From: Roseateles sp.
Lineage (GTDB): Bacteria > Pseudomonadota > Gammaproteobacteria > Burkholderiales > Burkholderiaceae_C
NCBI GenBank assembly: GCA_016790285.1
Contig: JAEUPJ010000097.1
Coordinates: 20,644 to 84,643 of the forward strand
Direction: 5' to 3'
Length of the DNA: 64,000 bases
A program made the translations under genes and the position numbers. Shown here one piece after another: positions 63,867 to 64,000 of this stretch (position 1 is its first letter; each line of letters starts with the position of its first letter). The notes below the pieces were generated by a model, which saw nothing but the letters and a program-made list of their open reading frames with translations, was not told where the DNA came from and did not search any database.

Positions 63867-64000
63867 ATTCAACCGGTCATCGCAACACCTTCATACCAGG
63901 GAGTTGAGATGGGAAAAGCGAGACATGGGCGTTGCAGGCGTGGGGTGCGTTCCGCGCTGGGCTCGATAGGCAGGCCTAGTGCCGGTACCAAGGAGGTTCG
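63867..64000 (+). mobile_element. IS30-type element, left end (runs off the window)
   Basis: ATTCAACCGGTCATCGCAACACC at 63867 resembles the left terminal repeat of IS30-type elements. An ORF begins 42 bases inside, as is usual for this family. It interrupts the IS3 transposase immediately before it. The right end is outside the window, so family and length cannot be proven here. Confidence 0.6.
63909..64000 (+). CDS. IS30 family transposase, N-terminal part (partial)
   Basis: Thirty codons from an ATG behind GGGAG, reading MGKARHGRCRRGVRSALGSI then GRPSAGTKEV before the window ends. The basic start followed by a S-x-G-R-P phrase resembles the beginning of IS30-type transposases in betaproteobacteria, where an HTH follows. 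With only 30 residues visible, the call rests on this and on the terminal repeat just upstream. Confidence 0.5.
   Translation, partial: MGKARHGRCRRGVRSALGSIGRPSAGTKEV

Overview
This is a GC-rich, densely packed chromosomal segment of a betaproteobacterium, most likely order Burkholderiales in or near the Roseateles/Mitsuaria/Rubrivivax group. The lineage is inferred from gene content: a Bug-type (TctC) binding protein, EF-P with Arg32 next to earP, a DUF4936 gene beside ygfZ, a mltG-tmk-holB-pilZ-tatD string, a kynB-kynU-kynA operon and a glucokinase/RpiR fusion. No rRNA is present, so species cannot be given. Two tRNA genes (Val-UAC, His-GUG) are present.

Layout. 0-5 kb: Bug protein, XerD-like recombinase, TonB-dependent receptor, MarC protein. 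5-11 kb: a 48-residue lysine-rich ORF, GNAT, isocitrate lyase with a palindrome-rich AT-rich leader and a clear terminator, a glycine-rich protein, a chemoreceptor, an iron-type alcohol dehydrogenase. 11-15 kb: an overlapping operon of S10 carboxypeptidase-like lipoprotein, HSL-type hydrolase and a thioesterase-GNAT fusion. 15-26.5 kb: housekeeping genes (ygfZ, mltG, tmk, holB, pilZ, tatD, efp/earP, uvrC, pgsA, HU). 26.4-29 kb: tRNA-Val, ppiD, tRNA-His. 29-39 kb: DUF5694 protein, an Lrp regulator divergent from a three-domain desulfurase/metallo-beta-lactamase/rhodanese protein, an EF-hand protein, an LhgO-like oxidase, a Bcr/CflA pump, DUF3616 protein and aminopeptidase P.

39.1-40.9 kb is a lower-GC patch with two unrecognised membrane/exported cysteine-containing proteins, an Rhs-like fragment and a decayed IS481-like transposase. 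It borders the kynurenine operon (tryptophan to anthranilate). Two tandem paralogous branched-chain-type binding proteins, a hybrid sensor kinase, and glutaryl-CoA dehydrogenase with a divergent LysR regulator follow. 51-56.4 kb holds a glutamine cyclotransferase and a complete MacA-MacB-TolC-type efflux operon.

56.5-63 kb looks like a sugar-uptake regulon: a glucokinase fused to an RpiR/HexR-like regulator, a divergent second glucokinase and a large TonB-dependent receptor of the carbohydrate-associated type. Three matching palindromes (TGTAG-N5-CTACA) lie in the two intergenic regions, suggesting that the fused regulator controls the whole set. The last kilobase is a nest of insertion sequences: an IS3-type transposase interrupted by another IS3-type element, itself interrupted by an IS30-type element that runs off the window.
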